Below, one piece after another: positions 18,297 through 26,346 of a DNA stretch of 64,000 nucleotides (position 1 is its first letter; each line of letters starts with the position of its first letter). The position numbers were made by a program, and so were the translations under genes. This stretch comes from Nocardia sp. NRRL S-836 (lineage in GTDB: Bacteria; Actinomycetota; Actinomycetes; Mycobacteriales; Pseudonocardiaceae): positions 15,934 through 79,933 of the forward strand of contig NZ_LGDY01000109.1 of assembly GCF_001279525.1 (NCBI RefSeq), written 5' to 3'. The notes beneath the pieces were generated by a model that worked only from the letters and a program-made list of their open reading frames with translations, made no database searches and was not told the origin of the DNA.

Positions 18297-18932
18297 CTAC
18301 GGCTCCGCCCGCACGACGACCGGTTCCCAGGGCTGGGCGCTGACCGAGAACACGGCGGAGGCCCGCTGCCCGGTCGCCGCGCGGAACGTCACGCTGGCGC
18401 CGTTGGGCAGCGGTCCGATGTCGACCTGCTCGGCCGGCGGCTCGTCGTCGACCGACAGCCCGAGCACGCGTGAGCCGGGCACGACCGACACCGTGACCTG
18501 GTCGAGCACCGGCGGCCCGCCGAAGTAGCTGAGGTGGAACTCGTCGGGCGCCCCCGGCGTGATCTCGAACGTCGGCATGCCGCGCCGCCGCCGTTCGGCC
18601 GAGACGCTCTGCGCGACCTCCTCGACCCGCTCGATCGCGAACTGCCCGGCCCGCTGCGCCTCGTCGGCCAGCATCCGCGCCGCACCGGCCGCGTCCTGCG
18701 AGCCCGCCGCGGCCTTGCGCGCCTCGTCGGCGGCCCTGCGCGCTTCCTCGACCGCGGTCTTGGCCTGCAACGCGCTCGCCGTCGCCTGCTCGACCGCCTT
18801 GCGCGCCGCCGCGGCCTCCTCCTGTGCCGCGCGCGCCGCCTGCTGGGCGTTCTTCGCCTCACGCGCCTGCCACAGCGCCACCGCCACCGAGCACAACGAC
18901 ACCACGGCGGCGACCACCGCGAGCGCGATCAT
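18297..18932 (-). CDS. membrane-anchored coiled-coil protein of unknown function
   Basis: 211 residues. One N-terminal membrane segment (about residues 2-20) is followed by about 85 residues of Ala/Glu/Lys-rich heptad-like coiled coil (KNAQQAARAAQEEAAAARKA and on). A C-terminal beta-rich domain follows (FEITPGAPDEFHLSYFGG, TVSVVPGSRVLGLSVDD). Its ATG at 18932 overlaps the stop of the membrane protein at 18929-19519, so they are translated together and may form a complex. No known family is recognised. Confidence 0.75.
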   Translation of the reverse strand: MIALAVVAAVVSLCSVAVALWQAREAKNAQQAARAAQEEAAAARKAVEQATASALQAKTAVEEARRAADEARKAAAGSQDAAGAARMLADEAQRAGQFAIERVEEVAQSVSAERRRRGMPTFEITPGAPDEFHLSYFGGPPVLDQVTVSVVPGSRVLGLSVDDEPPAEQVDIGPLPNGASVTFRAATGQRASAVFSVSAQPWEPVVVRAEP

Positions 18933-19519
18933 GCCCGCACCCCCAGCGCGGCGAGCTCGCGGCGGGCCAGCTCGGTGATCACGTCGATGTCACCGGTGCG
19001 CCACGCCACCGCGGGGTCGCCGTCGAACCTCGCGAGCTGCCGCGGCGTCAGGCTGGTCAGCGCCCTCAGCGCCAGCAGGTCGGGTTTGTCCCGCAGCTTC
19101 GCGACACCCGCGGCCCTGCGCGCGTACCGGAGCCGGACCGGCAGCCACGTGATCAGAAGGAACAGCACCGGGACGACGACGAGGGCGGTCGCGAGCCAGA
19201 AGGCGGAGTCCTGCACGACGCTGATCTGCGCGTTGCCCGCGTTGGTCAGGGTCTCGCCGGCCTTGGTGCCGTTGCCCAGCGCCCCGGACAGGTCGGCGCC
19301 CACCAGCGGCAGCCCCCTGGCTTTGCTGGCGGCGTTGGTGAAGACGTCGCGAATGCTGCCGCCCGCGCTGACGAGCCCGTCGCCCGGCGCCCGCAGCTCG
19401 AGCACCCAGTCGTGGACCGTGGTGGCCACCCAGATCCAGAGCGCCACCCACCCGACGGCGAGGAGGTCCGCCACCACCTGACGCGTGAGCCTGATCGGTC
19501 TGTCCGCGTACCACTTCAT
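18929..19519 (-). CDS. two-span membrane protein of unknown function
   Basis: 196 residues. The first membrane segment is LLAVGWVALWIWVATTV (about residues 19-36). An extracytoplasmic loop of about 75 residues follows, rich in Gly/Ala (SIRDVFTNAASKARGLPLVG). The second segment is FWLATALVVVPVLFLLITW (about 112-130). A cytoplasmic helical tail contains LRALTSLTPRQLARFDGDPAV. The loop layout resembles actinobacterial inner-membrane proteins of unknown role. It is coupled to the coiled-coil gene through an ATGA overlap. Start ATG at 19519. Confidence 0.78.
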   Translation of the reverse strand: MKWYADRPIRLTRQVVADLLAVGWVALWIWVATTVHDWVLELRAPGDGLVSAGGSIRDVFTNAASKARGLPLVGADLSGALGNGTKAGETLTNAGNAQISVVQDSAFWLATALVVVPVLFLLITWLPVRLRYARRAAGVAKLRDKPDLLALRALTSLTPRQLARFDGDPAVAWRTGDIDVITELARRELAALGVRA

Positions 19520-19664
19520 GGTGCGGATGCTGCCACGTGACCATTGCGCCGTCGATGATCACCGCGTGATCGTGCCCGGCAACCTGGTCATCGCGGCCCG
19601 TTCCCGCTCGTAGAACGGTGAACCGGCCGCAACATCGGGCGCCGATCGAGTTGTGCGGACGGCG

Positions 19665-19698
19665 AAGGGCGCACCTCCCGGACGGGAGGTGCGCCCTT
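19665..19698 (-). terminator. terminator of the kinase-IclR-RidA transcript
   Basis: Perfect 15-bp stem (arms 19665-19679 and 19684-19698) with a 4-base loop, 56 bases past the RidA stop. The short TT following it on the minus strand is weak. It lies in the 234-base gap between RidA and the membrane-protein start. Confidence 0.75.
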
Positions 19699-19753
19699 GA
19701 AAAGCCATCAGCCGCCGATGTCCCCGCCTCGGGACATCGGTGCCCGGCGACGG

Positions 19754-20134
19754 TCAGTCGACCACGGCCAGTGCGTCGATCTCCACCAGCAGCCCGGCCG
19801 GCAGCCCGACGTACACCGTCGTGCGCGCCGGAGCCGGGTCCGTGACGAACTCGCCGTAGACCTCGTTGAGCTCCGCGAAGTGCGCGGTGTCGGTGAGGTA
19901 CACCCGGATCATCACGACGTCGTCGATCGACGCGCCACCGGCCGCGAGCACGGCGTTGAGGTTCGCGAACGTCTGCCGCGTCTGCTCGGCGACGGTGGTG
20001 CCGACGATCTCGCCAGACGACGGGTCGAACGCGACCTGGCCGGCCACCTGCAGGATGTTGCCCTTGCGCACACCCTGCGAGAAACGGGCCACCGGCTGCG
20101 GCGCGTCGGTGGTCTTGATCTCAACCTTGGACAA
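19754..20134 (-). CDS. RidA-family enamine/imine deaminase
   Basis: 126 residues, the usual RidA length. Members hydrolyse reactive 2-aminoacrylate and related enamines released by PLP-dependent dehydratases and deaminases. Conserved parts are ARFSQGVRKGNILQVAGQVAFDP, FANLNAVLAAGGASIDDVVMIRVYLTD and PARTTVYVGLPAGLLVEIDALAV. The last holds the Arg and Glu region of the trimer-interface active site. It follows the IclR gene by 13 bases. Its location opposite a PLP amino acid deaminase fits a detoxifying role for that pathway. Confidence 0.92.
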   Translation of the reverse strand: MSKVEIKTTDAPQPVARFSQGVRKGNILQVAGQVAFDPSSGEIVGTTVAEQTRQTFANLNAVLAAGGASIDDVVMIRVYLTDTAHFAELNEVYGEFVTDPAPARTTVYVGLPAGLLVEIDALAVVD

Positions 20135-20147
20135 CGGAATTCCCCTT

Positions 20148-20894
20148 TTACCTTGGAACGTAACCGCATTCGACGGACGCGGCCTGTGCGGTGGCGAGCA
20201 GGTCTGGCAGGTGCGCGAGCAGTCCGTCGAAGTCGAGCAGCACCTTGGGCACCGACATCGACACCGCCGCGATCACCTCGCCGCGCGAGCCGCGGATCGG
20301 TGCGGCGATGCAGTGGATGAAGTCCTCGTGCTCGGCGTTGTCGACGGCGTACCCGGTGGCGCGCACGCGGTCCAGCTCGGCGAGGTACGCCGTGGGACCG
20401 ACGATCGTGTTCGCCGTGAGACGCGGGAACTCCATGCCGGCCAGCAGCTTCCGCAACGTGGCGGGCGGCAGGTCGGACAGCAGGATCTTCGCCACCGCCG
20501 TGCAGTGCAGCGGCGCGCGCCGGCCGATGCGGGAGTACATGCGCATCGGGTGCGAGGACTCGTACTTGTCGATGTAGATGACCTCACCGTCCTCATAGGA
20601 CGCGAGGTGGATCGTGTAGCCCAGCTTGGCGTTCAGCTCGCGCAACGCGGGTTCGGCGGCGCGGCGCACGTCCCGTTCCTCCAGGGCGCGGTTGGCGAGG
20701 TCGAACAGCGCGGTGCCGAGCCGGTAGTGGTGCACGCCGTCGCGCTGGACGAACCGGTGGGTCTCCAGCGTGCGCAGCAGCCGCAGCGTGGTCGACTTGT
20801 GCACGTCGATCACGCCGGACAGCTCGTCGAGCGTCTTCGGTCCGGTCGCGAGCTGGCTCACCAGCGTGAGCGCGCGGTCGAGGCTCTGGCTCAT
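20148..20894 (-). CDS. IclR-family transcriptional regulator
   Basis: 248 residues. The N-terminal winged helix-turn-helix is ALTLVSQLATGPKTLDELSG with the recognition helix HKSTTLRLLRTLETHRFV. The C-terminal GAF-like effector domain follows, with GYTIHLASYEDGEVIYIDKYES, the conserved PLHCTAVAKILLSDLP and IAAVSMSVPK. Such regulators usually act on adjacent operons. It starts directly after the kinase stop with no gap. The palindrome at 21936-21952, at the start of the divergent deaminase gene, is a candidate site for it. Confidence 0.92.
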   Translation of the reverse strand: MSQSLDRALTLVSQLATGPKTLDELSGVIDVHKSTTLRLLRTLETHRFVQRDGVHHYRLGTALFDLANRALEERDVRRAAEPALRELNAKLGYTIHLASYEDGEVIYIDKYESSHPMRMYSRIGRRAPLHCTAVAKILLSDLPPATLRKLLAGMEFPRLTANTIVGPTAYLAELDRVRATGYAVDNAEHEDFIHCIAAPIRGSRGEVIAAVSMSVPKVLLDFDGLLAHLPDLLATAQAASVECGYVPR

Positions 20895-21860
20895 CTACAC
20901 CTCCAGGCGGGCGGCGGCCCAGGTCTGCGGGTCGGCGTGCAGCAGGTGCGATGTCACGTCGTCGGGCAAAGGATCTCCGACGTCCTCGGCGGTCAGCAAA
21001 GCGGAGGCCGCCTGCAGGTGCCCGGCACGCAGTCGCTGCGCGGCCGGGGCGCCGGCCAGCGTCGCCGCGAGGAACCCGGCCGCGAACGCGTCACCGGCGC
21101 CGACCGGCTCCACGACCTCGACCTCCAGCGCGGGCTCGAACCACGATCCGGACTCCTCCAGCAGCGTCGCGCCCTCGGCACCCTGCTTCACGACGAGCGT
21201 CTTCGGGCCGGGCAGCAACGCCCGCAGCCGCGCCGGGTCGCCGGTCCCCCACACCAGCTCCGCCTCGTCCGCACCGGCCAGCACGACGTCGGCCAGGTCG
21301 GCGAGCTCGCGCAGCACGCGCGGGTCCCGGTCGGTCCACAGCGCCGGCCGCCAGTTCAGGTCGAACGAGATCCGGAACCCGTGCCGCGGCCTGCGCAGCA
21401 GCTCCCTCATCAGCGCCAGGCACGAGTCGGACAGCGCGGCCGTGATCCCGCTGAGGTGCACGAGCTGCACGTCGTCCAGCCCCAGCCGGTCGATCATCTC
21501 CGGGCCCATGCCCGACGCCGCCGATCCGCGCCGGTAGTACCGCACCGGGCTCCCGTGCGGTGAGGCCTCCTTGACGTACAGCCCGGTCGGCCTGCTCGCG
21601 TCGACCCGCACGCGGGAGACGTCGACGCCGAACCCGCTGACCGCGTCGAGCACCGCGAGGCCGAACGAGTCGTCCCCGACCGCGCTGACCCACGACGAGG
21701 GCACGCCGAGGCGTGCCAGGTGAGAGGCCACGTTGGACTCGGCGCCCCCGATGGCGCGGTGCCAGGTGCGCACCAGGTGCACGGGACCGGGTTCAGCCGG
21801 AACCATCATCACCATGGTCTCGCCGAGACACACGACACCGCCAACGTGTTCGAACCGCAT
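20895..21860 (-). CDS. PfkB-family sugar kinase (2-keto-3-deoxygluconate-kinase-like)
   Basis: 321 residues of the ribokinase fold. The N-terminal substrate loop GGAESNVASHLARLGVPSSW, the inner SFDLNWRPALW and the C-terminal ATP/anion-hole signature EPVGAGDAFAAGFLAATL (catalytic Asp near residue 256) are present. The closest family by these segments is 2-dehydro-3-deoxygluconokinase, but the substrate in this locus is uncertain because its neighbours handle D-amino acids. First gene of the minus arm, with about 85 bases of shared promoter region to the deaminase. Confidence 0.88.
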   Translation of the reverse strand: MRFEHVGGVVCLGETMVMMVPAEPGPVHLVRTWHRAIGGAESNVASHLARLGVPSSWVSAVGDDSFGLAVLDAVSGFGVDVSRVRVDASRPTGLYVKEASPHGSPVRYYRRGSAASGMGPEMIDRLGLDDVQLVHLSGITAALSDSCLALMRELLRRPRHGFRISFDLNWRPALWTDRDPRVLRELADLADVVLAGADEAELVWGTGDPARLRALLPGPKTLVVKQGAEGATLLEESGSWFEPALEVEVVEPVGAGDAFAAGFLAATLAGAPAAQRLRAGHLQAASALLTAEDVGDPLPDDVTSHLLHADPQTWAAARLEV

Positions 21861-21935
21861 GCGTGCTCCAGAGGTGTTCGTTGACGGCGGCGCACCCGAA
21901 TGCTACACACTCCAGCATCACATCGCGCAATGGGA

Positions 21936-21952
21936 GTTGCAAAATATGCAAC
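21936..21952. promoter_or_regulatory. palindromic candidate operator at the deaminase start
   Basis: Perfect 6-bp inverted repeat GTTGCA-N5-TGCAAC. It overlaps the ATG at 21946 of the deaminase gene and lies in the divergent interval shared with the kinase-IclR-RidA arm. A regulator bound here would block the plus arm; the adjacent IclR protein is the obvious candidate. Confidence 0.5.
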
Positions 21953-23238
21953 AACTGACGGAGATCGACCTCTCCGCGGTCGCCGGTATCCGGTCCGAAC
22001 GCGTCGACTGGCGGTTCAAGGGCCTGCCGGCGAGCGTGTTGGGCTCGACCATCGGTGAGGTGGCGGACCGCCGGCTCGACCTGTTCGCCGACGAGTTCGT
22101 CGGACCGCTCGTCGTGCTGGACGCGGAGGCGTTGACGCACAACCTGACGACGATGGCCCGGTGGTGCGCCGAGCACGGCGTCAACCTCGCGCCGCACGGC
22201 AAGACGACGATGGCGCCGCAGCTCTTCCAGCGCCAGATCGAGCACGGCGTCTGGGGCCTGACCGCGGCGAACGCGTCGCAGGCCAGGGTGTACCGGGCGT
22301 TCGGCGTGCAGCGGATCCTGCTCGCGAACCAGCTGCTCGACCCGGCCGGGTTGCGCTGGCTGGTCGCCGAGCTGGCCGCCGACCCGCGCTTCGAGTTCAG
22401 CTGCTGGGCCGACTCCGAGGCCGGTGTCGCGCTGATGAGCGAGACGCTGCAGGAGCTCCAGCCGTCCCGGCCGGTCGACGTGCTGGTCGAGCTGGGCGCG
22501 CCCGGCGGCCGCACGGGTGCCCGTGACGTGGAGACCGCGATGGCGGTGGCACGGGCGGTGGCCCAGAGCCCGGTGCTGCGCCTGGTCGGTGCCGGTGGCT
22601 ACGAGGGCGCGCTGGCGCACGACGCGTCGGAGTCCTCGCGGTCCACCGTGGACCGCTACCTGGCCGACCTGCGCACGCTCACCGTCCGGCTCGCCGACGC
22701 GGGCCTGTTCGACGAGCTGGACGAGGTCGTCGTCACCGCCGGTGGCAGCGCGTACTTCGACCAGGTCGCCGCGACGCTCACCCAGCCGTGGCCGATGGCG
22801 GTCAACCCGGTGCTGCGCAGCGGCGCGTACATCACGCACGACGACGGCTTCTACCGCGGGATCTCACCGTTCGCCCGGATCGGCGGTGTCGAGCCGTTCC
22901 GGCCGGCCCTGCGCGCCTGGGCCCAGGTGACCTCACGGCCACAGCGCGACCTGGCGCTGCTCACGATCGGCAAGCGCGACGCGTCGTTCGACGAGGGCCT
23001 GCCGGAGCCGCAGCTGCTGCGCCGCCGTGACGGCGCGGTCGCCCCGCTCACCCAGGCGGAGGTCACCGCCCTCAACGACCAGCACGCGTTCCTCTCGCTC
23101 GGACCGGAAGCCACGGTCCGGGTCGGCGACTGGATCGGGCTCGGTCTGTCGCACCCGTGCACGGTGTTCGACAAGTGGCAGCTCATCCCGGTCGTCGAGG
23201 GCACGACCGTGGTCGACCTGGTCCGCACGTACTTCTAG
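21946..23238 (+). CDS. PLP-dependent D-amino acid deaminase/aldolase-like enzyme
   Basis: 430 residues from ATG at 21946. Fold-type III (alanine-racemase-like) barrel: the PLP lysine is in NLAPHGKTTMAPQLF (Lys86), followed by the usual WGLTAANASQARVYRAFG strand. The C-terminal domain carries LSHPCTVFDKWQLIPVV, whose His403 and Cys405 match the metal-binding pair of the D-serine dehydratase/D-threonine aldolase family. The reaction is therefore probably deamination or retro-aldol cleavage of a D-amino acid. It is first in an operon with an N-acyl-D-amino-acid deacylase (29-base gap) and a GntP permease. RidA across the divergent promoter would clear its enamine products. Confidence 0.88.
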   Translation: MQQLTEIDLSAVAGIRSERVDWRFKGLPASVLGSTIGEVADRRLDLFADEFVGPLVVLDAEALTHNLTTMARWCAEHGVNLAPHGKTTMAPQLFQRQIEHGVWGLTAANASQARVYRAFGVQRILLANQLLDPAGLRWLVAELAADPRFEFSCWADSEAGVALMSETLQELQPSRPVDVLVELGAPGGRTGARDVETAMAVARAVAQSPVLRLVGAGGYEGALAHDASESSRSTVDRYLADLRTLTVRLADAGLFDELDEVVVTAGGSAYFDQVAATLTQPWPMAVNPVLRSGAYITHDDGFYRGISPFARIGGVEPFRPALRAWAQVTSRPQRDLALLTIGKRDASFDEGLPEPQLLRRRDGAVAPLTQAEVTALNDQHAFLSLGPEATVRVGDWIGLGLSHPCTVFDKWQLIPVVEGTTVVDLVRTYF

Positions 23239-23267
23239 CCACCTACTTCCAACCGAGGAGCGTTCCG

Positions 23268-24851
23268 ATGGACGACGTCGTCCTGCGCGGACCACTGGTC
23301 GCCGATGGCACGGGCGCACCCGCCTACCGGGCGGATGTGGGGATCAAGGACGGCGTGATCTCGGCCGTCGGCACCGGGATCAGCGCCAGGCGGTCGATCG
23401 ACGCCGGCGGGCTGGTGCTCGCGCCGGGGTTCATCGACATGCACTCGCACTCCGACCTGCGGGTGCTCGCCGAGCCCGACCACCTGGCGAAGGTCTCGCA
23501 GGGCGTCACGACCGAGGTGCTCGGCCAGGACGGCCTGTCCTACGCGCCGGTCGACGACGAGGTGCTCGCGACGTTGCGCGGCCAGCTCGCCGGGTGGAAC
23601 GACGACCCGCCCGGCTTCGACTGGAACTGGCGCTCGGTCGGCGAGTACCTCGACCGGCTGGACCGGGGCATCGCGGTCAACGCCGCGTACCTGGTGCCGC
23701 AGGGGACGCTGCGGATGCTGGTCGTGGGCTGGGACGACCGGCCGCCGGCCGAGTCCGAGATGGACCGGATGAAGACCGTTCTGGCGCAATCGCTTGCGGA
23801 GGGCGCGGTCGGCATGTCGTCCGGGCTCACCTACACGCCCGGCATGTACGCGGACACCTCGGAGCTCGTGCAGCTGTGCGAGGTCGTCGGGCAGCACGGC
23901 GGGTTCTACAGCCCGCACCACCGCAGCTACGGCGCGGGCGCGCTGGAGGCGTACGCCGAGATGGTGGACGTCTCGAAGCGGTCGGGCTGCGCGCTGCACC
24001 TCGCGCACGCCACGATGAACTTCCCGGTGAACAAGGGCAAGGCGCCCGAGCTGCTGCGGCTGCTCGACGACGCGATCGCCGGCGGCGCCGACATCAGCCT
24101 CGACACCTACCCGTACCTGCCCGGCGCGACCTACCTGAGCGCGCTGCTGCCGTCGTGGGCCACCGAGGGCGGGCCGGAACGCGCGCTGGCCCGCCTGTCC
24201 GATGTGGACACCCGTGAGCGGATCAGGACGGAGATCGAGGAGACCGGTTCCGACGGCTGCCACGGCGTGCCGGTCGACTGGGACTCCATCGAGATCAACG
24301 GCGTGCGCAACGACCGCAACGCCCACCTGGTCGGCGCGAGCGTGCAGCGGTCGGCCACGCGCCTGGGCCGCGCGCCCGCCGACCTGTACTTCGACGTGTT
24401 GGTCGACGAACGCCTGGGTACCTCCTGCCTCATGCACGTCGGGCACGAGGAGAACGTGCAGGCGATCATGAAGCACCCGGCGCACACCGGCGGCAGCGAC
24501 GGCCTGCTCGTCGGCGACCGCCCCCATCCGCGCGCGTGGGGGACGTTCCCCCGCTACTTCGCGCGCTACGTCCGCGAGCTGGGCGTGCTGAGCCTGGAGG
24601 AGTGCGTCGAGCACCTCACCGGCCGCGCCGCCCGGCGGCTGCGGCTCACCGACCGGGGTCTGGTCCGCGAGGGTTTCGCGGCCGACCTGGTGCTGTTCGA
24701 CGCGGCCACGATCGCCGACACGGCGACCTTCGACCAGCCTCGGCAGCAGGCCACCGGCATCCCGTTCGTGTTCTGCAACGGGGTGCCGGTGATCGACGAC
24801 GGAACCGCCACCGGCGCATTGCCAGGCCATTCACTCAGGAGCCGCTCGTGA
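23268..24851 (+). CDS. N-acyl-D-amino-acid deacylase (amidohydrolase superfamily)
   Basis: 527 residues; a GAGG ribosome binding site precedes ATG 23268. It hydrolyses N-acyl-D-amino acids to the free D-amino acid. The metal site begins with GFIDMHSHSDLRV (His59, His61); a later His lies in LHLAHATMNF. GGSDGLLVGDRPHPRAWGTFPRYF is the diagnostic D-aminoacylase segment with the catalytic Asp. One oddity: the usual GNCG cysteine that ligates zinc is replaced here by GQDG (Asp88). A C-terminal composite beta domain is completed by GFAADLVLFDAATIAD. Its stop overlaps the GTG of the permease. Confidence 0.9.
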   Translation: MDDVVLRGPLVADGTGAPAYRADVGIKDGVISAVGTGISARRSIDAGGLVLAPGFIDMHSHSDLRVLAEPDHLAKVSQGVTTEVLGQDGLSYAPVDDEVLATLRGQLAGWNDDPPGFDWNWRSVGEYLDRLDRGIAVNAAYLVPQGTLRMLVVGWDDRPPAESEMDRMKTVLAQSLAEGAVGMSSGLTYTPGMYADTSELVQLCEVVGQHGGFYSPHHRSYGAGALEAYAEMVDVSKRSGCALHLAHATMNFPVNKGKAPELLRLLDDAIAGGADISLDTYPYLPGATYLSALLPSWATEGGPERALARLSDVDTRERIRTEIEETGSDGCHGVPVDWDSIEINGVRNDRNAHLVGASVQRSATRLGRAPADLYFDVLVDERLGTSCLMHVGHEENVQAIMKHPAHTGGSDGLLVGDRPHPRAWGTFPRYFARYVRELGVLSLEECVEHLTGRAARRLRLTDRGLVREGFAADLVLFDAATIADTATFDQPRQQATGIPFVFCNGVPVIDDGTATGALPGHSLRSRS

Positions 24852-26248
24852 TCGACTGGTTGCAACACTCAACACCGGGTCTGCTGACCCTCGCGGTGGT
24901 CAGCATCGCGGTGCTGCTGCTCCTCATCATCAAGTTCAAGGTCGAGCCGTTCATCGCGCTGATCGTCGTCGCGCTGCTGGTGGCGCTGGCCGCCGGCGTG
25001 CCGACGGAGGCCCTGGTCGGGTCGGCGCAGAAGGCGTCGGACTCGTTGCTGGAGAAGGGCTTCGGCGGCATCCTCGGCCACATCGCCGCGATCATCGGGC
25101 TCGGCACGCTGCTGGGCGCGATCCTCGAGGCGTCCGGTGGCGCGCAGGTGCTGATGGACCGGCTGATGCGCGCGTTCGGCGAGAAGCGCGCGCCGGTCGC
25201 GATCGGCCTCGCCGGCCTGATCTTCGGTGTGCCGGTCTTCTTCGACATCGGCATCTTCGTGCTCGCGCCGCTGGTCTACGTGGCGGCCAAGCGCAGCGGC
25301 AAGTCGATCGTGCTGTTCAGCATGCCGTTGCTCGCGGGTCTGTCGGTCATGCACGCGTTCATGCCGCCGCACCCCGGTCCGGTGGCGGCGGCCGGTCTGC
25401 TGAAGGTCTCGCTGGGCTGGATCATCGTCATGGGTCTCGCCGTGGCGATCCCGTCCTGGTTCGTCGGCGGTGTCCTCTACTCGTACTGGATCGGCAAGCG
25501 CATCAACGTCCCGGTGCCGGAGGAGATGCTGGCCGCGGCCGAGCTGGCGCGCTCGGAGAACGGCTCCGACAAGACGCCACCGCCGCTGGGCCTGGTGCTC
25601 TCGATCATCGGCCTGCCGCTGGTGCTGATCCTCTCCGGCACGTTCGGCTCGATCTTGCTCACCAAGGGCACTCGCCTGTACTCGGTGGCGACGTTCTTCG
25701 GCACGCCCGCGGTGGCGCTGACGATCTCGGTGCTGCTGGCGTTCTGGCTGCTCGGGTTCCGGCGCGGCATGACCCGCGAGAAGGTCGCGGAGATGTCCGC
25801 CGCCTCGCTGAAGCCGGTCGCGATGATCCTGCTCGTGGTCGGTGCCGGTGGCTTCTTCGGTGCCGTGCTGGCCGCGACGGGCATCGGCAAGACGCTCGCG
25901 AACGAGCTGGCGGGCATCGGTCTCCCGGTGATCGCGCTGTCGTACGTGATCAGCTGCGTCATCCGGATCGCGCAGGGTTCCGCGACGGTCGCGATCGTGA
26001 CGACCGCGGGCATCGTGGCGCCGGTGCTGGCGGACCTGAACTACTCGCAGCCCCAGCTCGCGCTGGTCGTCATGGCCATCGCGTCCGGCTCGATCATCGC
26101 CTCGCACGTCAACGACGGCGGGTTCTGGATCGTGTCGCGGTACTTCGGGCTGTCGGTGAAGGAGACGCTGCAGTCGTGGACGGTCCTCGAGACCATCCTC
26201 TCGGTGGTCGGTTTCGTGGTCGCCGGGCTGCTCAGCCTGATCGTCTGA
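24848..26248 (+). CDS. GntP-family gluconate:H+ symporter-type permease
   Basis: 466 residues from GTG at 24848, overlapping the deacylase stop (GTGA). About 12-14 membrane segments. GntP landmarks are GFGGILGHIAAIIGLGTLLGA, GVPVFFDIGIFVLAPLVY, MHAFMPPHPGPVAAAG and the late RIAQGSATVAIVTTAGIVAP with SHVNDGGFWIVSRYF. The family carries gluconate and related sugar acids, and some members lie with D-amino acid genes. Here the substrate is probably an N-acyl-D-amino acid or D-amino acid, inferred from the operon. Confidence 0.92.
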   Translation: MIDWLQHSTPGLLTLAVVSIAVLLLLIIKFKVEPFIALIVVALLVALAAGVPTEALVGSAQKASDSLLEKGFGGILGHIAAIIGLGTLLGAILEASGGAQVLMDRLMRAFGEKRAPVAIGLAGLIFGVPVFFDIGIFVLAPLVYVAAKRSGKSIVLFSMPLLAGLSVMHAFMPPHPGPVAAAGLLKVSLGWIIVMGLAVAIPSWFVGGVLYSYWIGKRINVPVPEEMLAAAELARSENGSDKTPPPLGLVLSIIGLPLVLILSGTFGSILLTKGTRLYSVATFFGTPAVALTISVLLAFWLLGFRRGMTREKVAEMSAASLKPVAMILLVVGAGGFFGAVLAATGIGKTLANELAGIGLPVIALSYVISCVIRIAQGSATVAIVTTAGIVAPVLADLNYSQPQLALVVMAIASGSIIASHVNDGGFWIVSRYFGLSVKETLQSWTVLETILSVVGFVVAGLLSLIV

Positions 26249-26276
26249 TCAGACAAAACCCAACAAGTTCCAACGC

Positions 26277-26305
26277 TTGACAACGCGGGCCCCGGATCTG
26301 AGGAT
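26277..26305 (+). promoter_or_regulatory. candidate promoter of the alpha-galactosidase gene
   Basis: TTGACA at 26277-26282, 17-base spacer, GAGGAT at 26300-26305. The -35 is perfect and the -10 keeps A2 and T6. It lies just beyond the GntP stop, suggesting separate transcription of the downstream gene. Confidence 0.45.
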
Positions 26306-26346
26306 CGGCACATTGTTCATTTGTGTTTGATGTGGACGGGGCCCGC

